Below are positions 1 to 10,169 of a stretch of DNA of 64,000 bases, piece after piece. The notes below the pieces were generated by a model. It did not search any database, had not been told where the DNA came from, and was given only the letters and a program-made list of their open reading frames with translations. Positions within the stretch are counted from its first letter, which is position 1, and every line of letters starts with the position of its first letter. Origin of the DNA: Roseobacter sinensis. GTDB lineage: Bacteria; Pseudomonadota; Alphaproteobacteria; Rhodobacterales; Rhodobacteraceae. Position numbers and translations under genes: made by a program. The DNA lies in contig NZ_JALIEB010000009.1 of the NCBI RefSeq assembly GCF_025755255.1, positions 1 to 64,000 on the forward strand. The letters run 5' to 3'.

Positions 1-67
1 CGATCAGCATCCCGTCGTGCAGAACACCCTCCAGCGCCGAAGACGCCGTCTCAAAGATCTTGTTCAT
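1..67 (-). CDS. 3-oxoacid CoA-transferase subunit A, N-terminal fragment (cut by window edge)
   Basis: Only the first 22 codons lie inside the window; the gene runs off the left edge. Translation begins MNKIFETASSAL and continues with EGVLHDGMLI, the usual opening of subunit A of succinyl-CoA:3-ketoacid (3-oxoacid) CoA-transferases, which move CoA from succinyl-CoA to acetoacetate. An AGGGGAG ribosome-binding site sits directly upstream of the ATG. Subunit B would be expected further left. The family call rests on a short stretch, so the exact substrate is open. Confidence 0.6.
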   Translation of the reverse strand, partial: MNKIFETASSALEGVLHDGMLI

Positions 68-231
68 TTCGCTCCCCTGGTCCGGCTGGCTGACCGGACA
101 TATCCGCACGGAACGGCTCCGCTCCGGAGAGTCGCCCCAAGTGTGCGAGAGTATACCGCCAGTTTGATATCGGTCAAACCGCTTTGGCGCCGACCGGAAG
201 CCCTTGCATCGGGATGCCGTGCGGCGCTGGA

Positions 232-2814
232 TCAGGCCTTCTTCGCGGCGGCAGCCTTCTTCGTGGGCGCCGTTTTCTTGGCAGCTGTCTTGCGACGGCC
301 CTTGCCTTTCTTGGCGGCCTTTTCTTCGATCAGGAGCGCGGCCGCCTCAAGCGTAAGGTCTTCAGGCTCGGTGCCCTTGGGGAGGGTGGCGTTGATCTTG
401 TCCCATTTCACGTAAGGGCCGTACTTGCCCTCCATGATTGCGACAGGGCCGCCCTGATCCGGATGCTCGCCAAGCTCGCGCAGGGTTTTGGCGGTGGCAC
501 CGCGCCCGCCGCGGCTTGCGATTTTCTCGGCCAGGAGTTGCACTGCGCGGTTCATGCCCACGGTCCAGACCTCGTCGATGCTCTCGAGGTTGGCGTTCGT
601 CCCACCGCGTTCGGAGGTCGAGGCCGCGTGTTTCAGGTACGGCCCGTAGCGCCCGATGTTGGCCCAGACCGTGACGCCATCCTCTGGGTGCGGGCCGATC
701 TCGCGCGGCAGAGACAAGAGCATCAAGGCCTGCTCAAGATCAACGCTCTCGGGCGGCCAGTCCTTCGGGATCGATTGGCGCGGCGGCTTTTTGTTGTCTT
801 CAGTCACCTCGCCGCGCTGCACATAAGGCCCGAAGCGGCCCTTGAAGGCAAAGATCTTGTCGCCCGCGTCCTCGCCGAGCAGTTTGCCCTCGGGGGGGAT
901 GCCGCTGTCGTCCTCCTCGCCCGGCGGGCCGAAGGCGCGGGTATAGCGGCACTCGGGGTAGTTCGAGCAGCCGATGAAGGCGCCGCCCGAGCGTGCCGTG
1001 CGCATGCTGAGCCGCCCGGCGCCGCAATTGGGACAGAGCCGCGGGTCGGTGCCGTCCTCGTTGGGCGGGAAGAGATGCGGCTCCAGCACCTCGTTGATCT
1101 TCTCCAGCACTTCGGTGATGCGCAAATCGGCTGTTTCAGCGATGGCGGCAGAGAAATCGCGCCAGAAGCGGCGCAGCACCTCTTTGTACTCGGCATCCCC
1201 CGCGCTGACATCGTCGAGTTCGTTTTCCAGATCGGCGGTGAAGCCGTAGCCCACATACTTGCGGAAGTAATTCTCCAGAAACGCCGTGACGAGGCGCCCC
1301 TTGTCCTCGGGGATCAGGCGGTTCTTGTCCTTGCGGACGTATTCGCGGTCCTGGATCGTTGTCACGATGGAGGCATAGGTCGAGGGGCGCCCGATACCGA
1401 GCTCTTCCATCTTCTTGACCAGTGTCGCCTCCGTGTAGCGGGGCGGGGGCTGGGTGAAATGCTGCTCGGGCGTGACGGCGCGTTTGTCCATCTTGTCGCC
1501 CTCGTCGATCTGCGGCAGGCGCTTGTCGTCCTCATCCACGACATCGTCGCGGCCTTCTTCATAGACCCGCAGGAAGCCGTCGAAGAGCACCACCTGACCG
1601 GTCGCGCGCAGTTGCACCTGGCCATCGGCGCTGCCCACGTCGACGGTGGTGCGCTCCATGCGCGCGGCTTCCATCTGGCAGGCCAGCGTGCGCTTCCAGA
1701 TCAGATCATAGAGCTTGCGCTGGTCGGCATCGGAGGTCTTGAGATCCTCGGCCTTGACCATCATGTCGGTGGGGCGCACGCATTCATGCGCCTCCTGGGC
1801 GTTCTTGGCCTTGTTCTTGTACATGCGCGGTTGGCTGGGCACGTAGTCCTTGCCGTAGAGCGTCTCGATCGCGTCGCGGGCGGCCTGTACGGCTTCCGGC
1901 GCCATATCGATGCCGTCGGTCCGCATATAGGTGATGTAGCCCGCCTCATAGAGCCGCTGCGCGGTGGACATGCACTGCCGCGCGCCCATGCCGAACTTGC
2001 GGCTGGCCTCCTGCTGCAGGGTCGAGGTCATGAAGGGGGCGGCGGGGTTGCGGTTGGCGGGCTTGGCCTCGACCGATTGCACCGTGAGGTCGCGGGAGGT
2101 GATCGCCTGCACCGCCATCTCGGCCTGGGTTTCGTTTGCGATGTCGAACTTGTCGAGCTTCTTGCCTGCGAGCACGGTGAGGCGCGCTTCGAACTCCTGC
2201 CCGCGCGGCGTGGCAAGCAACGCCTTGACGGACCAGTATTCGCGCGCGCGGAAGGCCTCGATTTCCATCTCGCGCTCGACGATGAGCCGCAGCGTGACCG
2301 ACTGCACGCGACCTGCGGATTTCGCGCCCGGCAGCTTGCGCCAGAGGACCGGCGACAGATTGAAGCCCACCAGATAGTCGAGCGCGCGGCGCGCGAGGTA
2401 CGCCTCGACCAGTGGCATGTCGACCTGGCGCGGGTTCTGCATCGCCTCGGTCACGGCCTTCTTCGTGATCTGGTTGAACACCACGCGGCTGACGGGTGTG
2501 TCCGATCTGATCGACTTGCGCTTGGTCAGCGCTTCCTGCAGGTGCCAGCTGATCGCCTCGCCTTCGCGGTCGGGGTCGGTCGCGAGGATCAGCGCGTTGT
2601 CGTCTTTCAGCGCGTCAGCGATGGCCTTGACGTGTTTCTTGCTGTCGGAGGCGACCTCCCAGAGCATCTCGAACTCGTTCTCCGGATCGACGGAGCCATC
2701 CTTTGGGGGGAGGTCGCGCACGTGCCCATAAGAGGCGAGCACCGTGTAGTCGTCACCCAAATATGCGTTAATTGTCTTGGCTTTAGCCGGCGACTCCACA
2801 ACTACTACTGGCAT
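232..2814 (-). CDS. topA: DNA topoisomerase I
   Basis: An 860-residue type IA topoisomerase that relaxes negatively supercoiled DNA through a transient 5'-phosphotyrosine. The N-terminal Toprim domain starts VVVESPAKAKTI and carries the acidic metal site ATDPDREGEAI. The catalytic tyrosine is Tyr296 in YITYMRTDG. A four-cysteine zinc ribbon (CPNC ... CSNYPEC, about residues 595-625) follows, then three C-terminal GxxGPY repeats (GRFGPYV, GRYGPYL, GKYGPYV) and a lysine/alanine-rich tail of the kind that contacts DNA. Length is normal for alphaproteobacterial TopA. It is downstream of dprA on the same strand with a 192-bp gap. Long open frames on the opposite strand here are codon-bias shadows. 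Confidence 0.97.
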   Translation of the reverse strand: MPVVVVESPAKAKTINAYLGDDYTVLASYGHVRDLPPKDGSVDPENEFEMLWEVASDSKKHVKAIADALKDDNALILATDPDREGEAISWHLQEALTKRKSIRSDTPVSRVVFNQITKKAVTEAMQNPRQVDMPLVEAYLARRALDYLVGFNLSPVLWRKLPGAKSAGRVQSVTLRLIVEREMEIEAFRAREYWSVKALLATPRGQEFEARLTVLAGKKLDKFDIANETQAEMAVQAITSRDLTVQSVEAKPANRNPAAPFMTSTLQQEASRKFGMGARQCMSTAQRLYEAGYITYMRTDGIDMAPEAVQAARDAIETLYGKDYVPSQPRMYKNKAKNAQEAHECVRPTDMMVKAEDLKTSDADQRKLYDLIWKRTLACQMEAARMERTTVDVGSADGQVQLRATGQVVLFDGFLRVYEEGRDDVVDEDDKRLPQIDEGDKMDKRAVTPEQHFTQPPPRYTEATLVKKMEELGIGRPSTYASIVTTIQDREYVRKDKNRLIPEDKGRLVTAFLENYFRKYVGYGFTADLENELDDVSAGDAEYKEVLRRFWRDFSAAIAETADLRITEVLEKINEVLEPHLFPPNEDGTDPRLCPNCGAGRLSMRTARSGGAFIGCSNYPECRYTRAFGPPGEEDDSGIPPEGKLLGEDAGDKIFAFKGRFGPYVQRGEVTEDNKKPPRQSIPKDWPPESVDLEQALMLLSLPREIGPHPEDGVTVWANIGRYGPYLKHAASTSERGGTNANLESIDEVWTVGMNRAVQLLAEKIASRGGRGATAKTLRELGEHPDQGGPVAIMEGKYGPYVKWDKINATLPKGTEPEDLTLEAAALLIEEKAAKKGKGRRKTAAKKTAPTKKAAAAKKA

Positions 2815-3006
2815 TTACTCGGGCACCTCTGGGTCGAATTCCGCACGTCCATGTTGAAGCGAGATGTGCTGTGCGGCCGGGTTTGTCAATCTGATCGACC
2901 ACATCGTGGCAAAAAAACGTTACAGTCGGCAGGGCGGTCTGCTGCAGGAATTCGCACCTGCTTCGAAGGGGCTTCAGCCCCGTTTCAGCCCGGGGGTTGA
3001 GAAGGC

Positions 3007-4161
3007 TCAGACCTTGGAGAGCAGACCGCCGGACCGGCGTGCGATCTTGCCGTCCAACTCCAGATCGAGCAGGGCGGGTGCGACATCGGCGGGGGCGACG
3101 GCCAGGTCGCGGATCAGCTGGTCTTCGGCGAGTGGAGCAGGGCTCAGGCGCGAGAGGATCTGCCGGTGCAGCGCGGCCACCTCGCGCAGCGCCCGGTTTT
3201 TCTTTGGCGCGGGTTTGACCGCCGGTTCCAGTGGCAGTTCAGGCGTCTCCCCGCTGAGCGGGGTCAGCGCTTCGAGCACGTCCGCTGCCGACCGGACCAG
3301 CGTTGCGCCATCGCGGATCAACTGGTTGCAGCCTGCCGCGCGCGCATCGAACGGGCTGCCCGGCACGGCAAGGACCTCGCGGCCTTGATCAAGCGCATCG
3401 CGCGCGGTGATCAGGCTGCCGGATTTTGCCGCGGCCTCGACCACAACGGTCGCGCGGCTGAGGCCAGAGATGATTCGGTTGCGGCTGGGAAAGTGTCGGG
3501 CGGTCGGTTGCAGCCCCATCGGCTGTTCGGAGAGCCGCAGGCCGGTTTCGGCAATCTGCCCTGCCAACTCGGCGTTCTCCGCCGGGTAGATCACATCAAC
3601 CCCACCGGCCAGCACCGCGACGGTTCCGGTGGGCAGGGCGGCTTTGTGCGCCGCCGCATCGACCCCGCGCGCGAGGCCCGAGACCACGATGTAGCCCGCC
3701 TCGCCCAGATCGCGCGCCAGCGCTTTTGCCATGCGCGTCCCCAGAGACGAGGCGTTCCGCGCGCCCACAAGCGAAATCATCGGTCGCAGAATCATCTCCG
3801 CTGCGCCGATGACCCATAGAAAGGGCGGTGCATCCTCGATTTCATCCAGCGTGGGGGGGTAGGCCGGCGTGCCCTGCATGATCAGACGCGCACCGGCTGC
3901 CCGCGCTGCCTTCAGTTCGGACGTAATGACACCTTCGGGGCAGACTTCATAGTCTTCAACGCCGGCGGCACGCGCTACCTCAGGCAGCGCGGCCAACGCG
4001 TTCTGCGCCGTGCCGTGTTCAGTCAGCAGTCGTTTATACGTCGTTAAGCCAACCCGGCGGGATCGCAAAAGACGGAGACGGGAAAACTGTTCGTCTTCCG
4101 AGGTGGGTGGGAGTGGGGGGTGAGTGGAAGAAGGATTGTGGTCCTTTTCAGTCATCCTCAT
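3007..4161 (-). CDS. dprA: DNA-processing protein DprA (Smf)
   Basis: A 384-residue protein that in the known family loads RecA onto incoming single-stranded DNA during natural transformation. The Rossmann-like core includes VGARNASSLGTRMA, VVSGLARGVDAAAH, GGVDVIYPAEN and the strongly conserved FPSRNRIISGLS, followed by the SGSLITARDALDQGREVLAVPG region. The C-terminal part (last 70 residues) looks like the winged-helix DprA_WH domain. The N-terminal 60 residues form the usual SAM-like extension. It lies between tldD and topA on the minus strand and may share a transcript with tldD (99-bp gap). Whether the host is transformable cannot be judged from this window. Confidence 0.95.
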   Translation of the reverse strand: MRMTEKDHNPSSTHPPLPPTSEDEQFSRLRLLRSRRVGLTTYKRLLTEHGTAQNALAALPEVARAAGVEDYEVCPEGVITSELKAARAAGARLIMQGTPAYPPTLDEIEDAPPFLWVIGAAEMILRPMISLVGARNASSLGTRMAKALARDLGEAGYIVVSGLARGVDAAAHKAALPTGTVAVLAGGVDVIYPAENAELAGQIAETGLRLSEQPMGLQPTARHFPSRNRIISGLSRATVVVEAAAKSGSLITARDALDQGREVLAVPGSPFDARAAGCNQLIRDGATLVRSAADVLEALTPLSGETPELPLEPAVKPAPKKNRALREVAALHRQILSRLSPAPLAEDQLIRDLAVAPADVAPALLDLELDGKIARRSGGLLSKV

Positions 4162-4260
4162 CTCCGTCCTTTACGAGAATCAGATTTACGCGGAGATGGT
4201 TAACAACCCATGAATCAATGCAGGGTTGTGCTATCGCTATTTCTGGGGAGGCGCCCCGGA

Positions 4261-5682
<1,422 letters not shown>

Positions 5683-5768
5683 GGGATCGGTCCTCCAGGA
5701 CGGTGTGAAAAATGGAGTCAGCGTCTCTATGACGCAAGCTCAACTCTTTATCTCGTGATCAGAATATG

Positions 5769-5791
5769 ATTGTAAGAGCGCAGATTACAAT
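5769..5791. promoter_or_regulatory. Perfect inverted repeat upstream of the cox cluster
   Basis: ATTGTAA, nine bases, TTACAAT: seven-base arms match exactly. It sits about 70 bp upstream of the ctaC start and 87 bp upstream of the divergent tldD start, which is where an operator for either gene would lie. It does not match the FNR (TTGAT-N4-ATCAA) consensus. The regulator is unknown. Confidence 0.35.
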
Positions 5792-5859
5792 GTGCGGACG
5801 GGTGCGCAGACCTTCCCGCATGGGCAAGACAACACATGATCCCAAGATCAGGACGACAC

Positions 5860-6741
5860 ATGAAACGTTTCTTCACTCTCTCAGGTTTGATGGCGGGACT
5901 GGCCGCGAGCACGGCCCGGGCGCAGGACAACCTCGAAGTCATCGGCGCGCCCGTCGACGGGAAGATGGGCTTCCAGCCCGCCGCGACCGAGCTGGCGCGC
6001 GACCTGCAGTGGCTCGACGGCATGATCCTCGTGATCATCACGGCCATCACGCTGTTCGTGACCGCGCTCATGGCCTGGGTGATCATCCGCTACAATGCCA
6101 AGCGCAACCCCACATCGGCCTCCTTTACCCACCACACCCCGGTCGAGGTGGCCTGGACCGTTGTCCCCATTGTCATTCTGGTCTTTATCGGGGCGTTTTC
6201 GCTGCCGGTCCTGTTCAAACAGCAGGAGATCCCGGAGGCAGACATCACCATCAAGGTGACCGGCTACCAGTGGTACTGGGGGTATGAGTATGTCGACGAA
6301 GGCTTCGCCTTTGACAGCTATATGATCGGTGCGCCGGCCACTGGCGGGCAGAACAAGAAGACACCGGAAGTGATCGCACAGCTGGAAGAGGCGGGGTACT
6401 CGGAGGATGAATTCCTTCTGGCCACCGACACCGCGGTCGTCATCCCGGTGAACAAGACCATCGTGATGCAGGTCACGGGTGGCGATGTGATCCATGCCTG
6501 GACCATCCCGGCTTTCGGCGTCAAGCAGGACGCCGTGCCCGGTCGTCTGGCCGAGCTGTGGTTCAAGGCGGAGCAGGAAGGCATCTACTTCGGTCAATGC
6601 TCCGAGCTTTGCGGTATCGCGCACGCCTATATGCCGATCACCGTGAAGGTGGTCTCGGAAGAGGCCTATGCGGAATGGCTCGAAGAGGCGCGCGAAGAGT
6701 ATGCGGGCATTCCCCGGACCCGTGTGATCGCTTCGAACTGA
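5860..6741 (+). CDS. ctaC: Cytochrome c oxidase subunit II
   Basis: A 293-residue precursor of the aa3-type oxidase subunit that takes electrons from cytochrome c through the binuclear CuA centre. A signal peptide ([17 protein letters not shown] ... ARAQ) is followed by two membrane helices (about residues 55-80 and 95-120) and a periplasmic cupredoxin domain. CuA ligands are visible: His212 in VIHAW, and Cys247, Glu249, Cys251, His255 and Met258 in [13 protein letters not shown]. The aromatic electron-entry patch is [11 protein letters not shown] start at ATG 5860, which has AGGACG just upstream and gives a clean signal peptide; an in-frame ATG at 5836 is possible but less likely. First gene of the cox cluster; subunit I is elsewhere. 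Confidence 0.96.
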   Translation: MKRFFTLSGLMAGLAASTARAQDNLEVIGAPVDGKMGFQPAATELARDLQWLDGMILVIITAITLFVTALMAWVIIRYNAKRNPTSASFTHHTPVEVAWTVVPIVILVFIGAFSLPVLFKQQEIPEADITIKVTGYQWYWGYEYVDEGFAFDSYMIGAPATGGQNKKTPEVIAQLEEAGYSEDEFLLATDTAVVIPVNKTIVMQVTGGDVIHAWTIPAFGVKQDAVPGRLAELWFKAEQEGIYFGQCSELCGIAHAYMPITVKVVSEEAYAEWLEEAREEYAGIPRTRVIASN

Positions 6742-6747
6742 CCGGTT

Positions 6748-6768
6748 GGGCGGGCTTTCAGGCCGCCC
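6748..6768 (+). terminator. Weak hairpin between ctaC and ctaB
   Basis: GGGCGG, a nine-base loop, then CCGCCC, seven bases after the ctaC stop. There is no real T-tract, so it is more likely an attenuator or mRNA-stability hairpin that sets the ctaC:ctaB ratio than a full terminator. Confidence 0.35.
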
Positions 6769-6797
6769 TTGTCTCTCACAGCACGCAAGGCGCATGA

Positions 6798-7730
6798 ATG
6801 GCGGACGCTAGCTATACCACGCAGGAGTACGACACGCAGCTGGGCGATTACTTCGCGCTGATGAAGCCGCGCGTGATGTCGCTTGTGGTGTTCACTGCGC
6901 TTGTCGGTCTGCTCGCCGCGCCTGTCTCGGTGAACCCGGTTGTGGCATTCTGCTCTATCCTCTTCATTGCCATCGGGGCAGGGGCCTCGGGTGCGCTGAA
7001 CATGTGGTGGGACGCAGATATCGATGCGGTGATGCGCCGGACCGCGAAACGCCCGATCCCCTCGGGTCGGGTGCCGGCGGGCGAGGCGCTGTCGCTTGGC
7101 ATCGCGCTCTCCGGTCTTTCGGTGATGATGCTGGGCCTCGCCGCCAACCTGCTGGCGGCAGCCCTTCTCGCCTTCACCATCTTCTTCTACGCCGTCATCT
7201 ACTCCATGTGGCTGAAACGCTCGACGCCGCAGAACATCGTGATCGGCGGGGCTGCGGGCGCCTTCCCACCGGTGATCGGCTGGGTCGTCGCCACCGGCAG
7301 CTTCTCCATCGAGGCCTGGTTGATGTTCGCGCTGATCTTCATGTGGACGCCGCCGCATTTCTGGGCGCTCGCCCTCTTCATGAAGTCCGACTACGACGAT
7401 GCCGATGTGCCGATGCTGACCGTCACGCACGGGCGCAAGGCGACCCGGCTGCACATCCTCGGCTATACCGTCCTGCTTGCGGCACTTGCTGTCGGCACCG
7501 GGTTCAGCGCCATCGGCGGGCCGCTCTATTTGGCCGTTGCCGTAGTCCTGAACGCCCTCTTCCTGAAGGGCGCCGTAGAGATCTGGCGCCGAGACGAGGC
7601 GCAAGCCGAGGCCGATAGCTACGCGGTCGAGAAAAGAGTCTTTCGCCTCTCGTTGTGGTATCTTTTCGCGCACTTTGGTGCGATCCTGATCGAAGCGATG
7701 GCGCGCCCCTTTGGCCTTGGAGGCTGGTGA
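6798..7730 (+). CDS. ctaB: Protoheme IX farnesyltransferase (haem O synthase)
   Basis: A 310-residue UbiA-family integral membrane prenyltransferase that converts haem B to haem O, the precursor of haem A in the oxidase. The first aspartate-rich motif is NMWWDADIDAVMRRTAKRP (N-x3-D-x3-D), and the second region KSDYDDADVPML is also present. Eight to nine hydrophobic helices are seen. Position directly after ctaC is the standard order in alphaproteobacteria such as Paracoccus and Rhodobacter. Only a small gap separates it from the next gene. Confidence 0.96.
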   Translation: MADASYTTQEYDTQLGDYFALMKPRVMSLVVFTALVGLLAAPVSVNPVVAFCSILFIAIGAGASGALNMWWDADIDAVMRRTAKRPIPSGRVPAGEALSLGIALSGLSVMMLGLAANLLAAALLAFTIFFYAVIYSMWLKRSTPQNIVIGGAAGAFPPVIGWVVATGSFSIEAWLMFALIFMWTPPHFWALALFMKSDYDDADVPMLTVTHGRKATRLHILGYTVLLAALAVGTGFSAIGGPLYLAVAVVLNALFLKGAVEIWRRDEAQAEADSYAVEKRVFRLSLWYLFAHFGAILIEAMARPFGLGGW

Positions 7731-7732
7731 CG

Positions 7733-7897
7733 ATGGCATTCCGACCCGAGCATGAGCTGCACACGCGCCGCAGGGGCCGCAATGTGGGCGTCGGGCTGCT
7801 GCTGGGCGGCTTTGTCGTGCTGATTCTGGCGCTGACCGTCGCCAAAGTGACCAATGGAGATTTCGAACTGCCCAAAGCAGAGGAGTTGTCGCAGTGA
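7733..7897 (+). CDS. Small single-span membrane protein of the cox cluster (CoxF-like)
   Basis: A 54-residue protein starting MAFRPEHELHTRRRGRN, with one transmembrane helix (VGVGLLLGGFVVLILALTV) and a short acidic tail. Its ATG is two bases after the ctaB stop, and its TGA overlaps the GTG start of ctaG, so translation is coupled. Short proteins of this type between ctaB and ctaG are often labelled CoxF in Rhodobacterales; the role is unproven, and assembly or stabilisation of the oxidase is inferred from position only. Confidence 0.8.
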   Translation: MAFRPEHELHTRRRGRNVGVGLLLGGFVVLILALTVAKVTNGDFELPKAEELSQ

Positions 7898-8481
7898 TCC
7901 GCCTCACCGGACCCGCAAAGACCGTTGCACAGACCGTAAGCCTTGTGGTCGTCATGGGCGGCCTCGCCTGGGCCTCGGTGCCGTTCTACGATTGGTTCTG
8001 CCGGGTCACGGGCTTCGGCGGGGTAACAGGGGTTTCCGAGGTGGCCCCCGACGACGTGCTCGACCAGACCATCACCGTGCGCTTCGATGGCTCGCTGCAC
8101 AGCAATATGGCCTGGGAGTTCAAGCCTGTGGAGCGAGAGATGGAGGTCCGCATCGGCGAGACCGGGCTTGCCTTCTACGAGGCCTACAACCCCACGGACC
8201 GGCCCATTGCAGGCTCGGCCAGCTACAACGTGACCCCCTACCAAGCGGGCGGCTTCTTCAACAAGATCCAGTGCTTCTGCTTCGAAGAACAGGTGTTACA
8301 GCCGGGGGAGCGGGTGGAGATGCCGGTGACCTTCTATGTGGACCCGGAGATCGTGGAGGACCGCGACGGCAAGTTCATCCACACGATCACGCTGTCTTAC
8401 ACCTTTTATGAAATCGACCTGCCCGAGGGGTACGCCTCGCTGGAGCAGACAGACCAACCCTCAGACACAAGTCTGAACTGA
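7894..8481 (+). CDS. ctaG: Cytochrome c oxidase assembly protein CtaG (Cox11 family)
   Basis: A 195-residue Cox11-type copper chaperone that delivers copper to the CuB site of subunit I. A single N-terminal membrane anchor (about residues 10-32, ending VPFYDWFC) is followed by a periplasmic immunoglobulin-like domain. The copper-binding CxC is Cys127-Phe-Cys129 in [10 protein letters not shown], with the conserved PGE and MPV(T)FYVDPE stretches after it. It starts at GTG 7894, overlapping the stop of the preceding small gene. Twenty-five bases separate it from ctaE. Confidence 0.96.
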   Translation: MIRLTGPAKTVAQTVSLVVVMGGLAWASVPFYDWFCRVTGFGGVTGVSEVAPDDVLDQTITVRFDGSLHSNMAWEFKPVEREMEVRIGETGLAFYEAYNPTDRPIAGSASYNVTPYQAGGFFNKIQCFCFEEQVLQPGERVEMPVTFYVDPEIVEDRDGKFIHTITLSYTFYEIDLPEGYASLEQTDQPSDTSLN

Positions 8482-8506
8482 CCACCATAAGGCAAGGGAC
8501 GAGGCC

Positions 8507-9328
8507 ATGGCCCAAGAAAAGAACCACGACTACCATATTCTGAACCCCTCGATCTGGCCGCTGCTGGGCGCGCTCGCGGGGTTCATCATGCTATTTGGCG
8601 CCGTGCTCTGGATGCAGTCGGTCACGCCCTGGATGTTCTGGATCGGCTTTGTCGGCGTGCTCTACGTGATGTTCGGCTGGTGGGCCGAGGTCGTGGCTGA
8701 AAGCCGGATTGGCGATCACACACCCGTCGTGCGGATCGGCCTGCGCTATGGCTTCATCCTCTTCATCATGTCCGAGGTGATGTTCTTCGCGGCCTGGTTC
8801 TGGAGCTTCTTCAAGCACGCCATCTACCCGATGAGCGAATACGCGGGCACCGAATACGTGCAGCCTGAGATCTACCATGTGGACGCGTTCCACCTGCCGC
8901 TGATCAACACGCTGGTGCTGCTTCTGTCGGGCTGTGCCGTCACATGGGCGCACCATGCGCTGGTGCATGGCGGCCCGCGCAAGGACGTGATCAACGGTCT
9001 GGGCATCGCAGTGGTTCTGGGCGTCGCCTTCACCGTGCTGCAGGGCTACGAATATTCCTATCTGCTCTATCAGGGCTGGGAGTTCGGGGGCGACAAGTTC
9101 TTCTCCAACTTCTTCATGGCCACAGGCTTTCACGGTGCGCATGTGATCATCGGGACCATCTTCCTGGCGGTCTGCTGGTTCCGTGCGATGAAAGGCCACT
9201 TCACCGCCGAGAAGCACATCGGCTTCGAGGCCGCTGCCTGGTACTGGCACTTCGTCGATGTGGTCTGGCTCTTCCTGTTCTTCGCCGTCTACATCTGGGG
9301 TGTGGGGCAGATGCCCGGCGCGCACTAG
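8507..9328 (+). CDS. ctaE: Cytochrome c oxidase subunit III
   Basis: A 273-residue core subunit with seven predicted membrane helices. Family hallmarks include the N-terminal [19 protein letters not shown], the [14 protein letters not shown] segment and the C-terminal [21 protein letters not shown]. It stabilises the proton-uptake path of subunit I rather than binding redox cofactors. An AGGGACGAGG leader precedes the ATG. A strong hairpin follows 23 bases after the stop. Confidence 0.97.
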   Translation: MAQEKNHDYHILNPSIWPLLGALAGFIMLFGAVLWMQSVTPWMFWIGFVGVLYVMFGWWAEVVAESRIGDHTPVVRIGLRYGFILFIMSEVMFFAAWFWSFFKHAIYPMSEYAGTEYVQPEIYHVDAFHLPLINTLVLLLSGCAVTWAHHALVHGGPRKDVINGLGIAVVLGVAFTVLQGYEYSYLLYQGWEFGGDKFFSNFFMATGFHGAHVIIGTIFLAVCWFRAMKGHFTAEKHIGFEAAAWYWHFVDVVWLFLFFAVYIWGVGQMPGAH

Positions 9329-9351
9329 GCGCCTGTCCAAAGACAAGAGCG

Positions 9352-9376
9352 AAGCGCGCGGTTTCCGCGCGCTTTT
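9352..9376 (+). terminator. Intrinsic terminator after ctaE
   Basis: A ten-base perfect stem AAGCGCGCGG / CCGCGCGCTT with a TTT loop, ending in TTTT. It lies between ctaE and surf1, so part of the cox transcript may end here while read-through feeds surf1-thrC. Confidence 0.7.
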
Positions 9377-9395
9377 CACGTGAAGAGGGGAGATC

Positions 9396-10157
9396 ATGCG
9401 GCTTTGGTTCGGGTTGATTGTCGGGATGATCGGGGTGGGCATCCTTGTCAGCCTCGGGATTTGGCAGGTTCAGCGCCTCGCGTGGAAAGAGGACCTGCTG
9501 GCGCGCATCGAGAGCCAGATCGCAGCGGACCCTGTGCCACTGGGGGTCGCTCAGAATCAAACAGCCGAAACGTCCCGCCCGGCGGGCGCCGCCGGGCAGC
9601 GTCGGGAGAGTGCGGGTCATCTGTCAACGGTGCAAATGCCAGAGCTCAATCGTTACAGCCCCGTTACCATGACCGGCAGTTTCGACACCGATGCTCCGCC
9701 GATCCGGGTGCTGGCCTCACGCAAGACCGTGGGCGCGGTCTACCGCATCATCCGCCCGTTTCAGGCCGAGGGGTACGGGCGCATTCTGGTGGATACAGGG
9801 TGGATCGTGGATGACGCGGGCGCGCCGCCTCCGCCGCCGGACGAACAGCTCACCCTTGTCGGCAATCTCGACACGCCGAACGAGGCCGACAGCTTCACCC
9901 CGGCGCCCGATCTTCAGGGGAACATCTGGTTTGCCCGCGACGTGCCCGAGATGGCGCGCGCCCTCAGCACCGAGCCCGTGCTCGTCGTGCTGCGTGAGAC
10001 GCCGGAAACGGACCTCGGCGTGACGCCCTGGCCGGTAGACACGGCTGGTATTCCGAACGATCACCTGCAATACGCCATCACGTGGTTTTCCCTGGCGGTG
10101 ATCTGGGGGGCCATGACCGTGTATTTCCTGCTGCGCACGCGACGCAGCGCGCGCTGA
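9396..10157 (+). CDS. SURF1 family cytochrome oxidase biogenesis protein
   Basis: A 253-residue SURF1-like protein, which in the known family helps load haem A into oxidase subunit I. Two terminal helices bracket a periplasmic domain: LWFGLIVGMIGVGILVSLGI at the start (followed by WQVQRL) and ITWFSLAVIWGAMTVYFLL at the end. Family stretches GSFDTDAPPIRVLASR, GYGRILVDTGWI and PNDHLQYAITW are present. Between the N-terminal PVPLG and the RYSPV strand there is an extra polar stretch of roughly 25-30 residues (about residues 52-82, rich in Q, S, A, G and R) that I do not recall from typical members. The gene ends 12 bases before thrC. Confidence 0.92.
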   Translation: MRLWFGLIVGMIGVGILVSLGIWQVQRLAWKEDLLARIESQIAADPVPLGVAQNQTAETSRPAGAAGQRRESAGHLSTVQMPELNRYSPVTMTGSFDTDAPPIRVLASRKTVGAVYRIIRPFQAEGYGRILVDTGWIVDDAGAPPPPPDEQLTLVGNLDTPNEADSFTPAPDLQGNIWFARDVPEMARALSTEPVLVVLRETPETDLGVTPWPVDTAGIPNDHLQYAITWFSLAVIWGAMTVYFLLRTRRSAR

Positions 10158-10169
10158 GAGGGACGAGCG

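Noticed and set aside
184-3000. A 938-codon open frame opposite topA
   Set aside because: It is antisense to a strongly conserved topoisomerase, has arginine/leucine/glycine-rich composition typical of GC-rich antisense frames and no recognisable domain.
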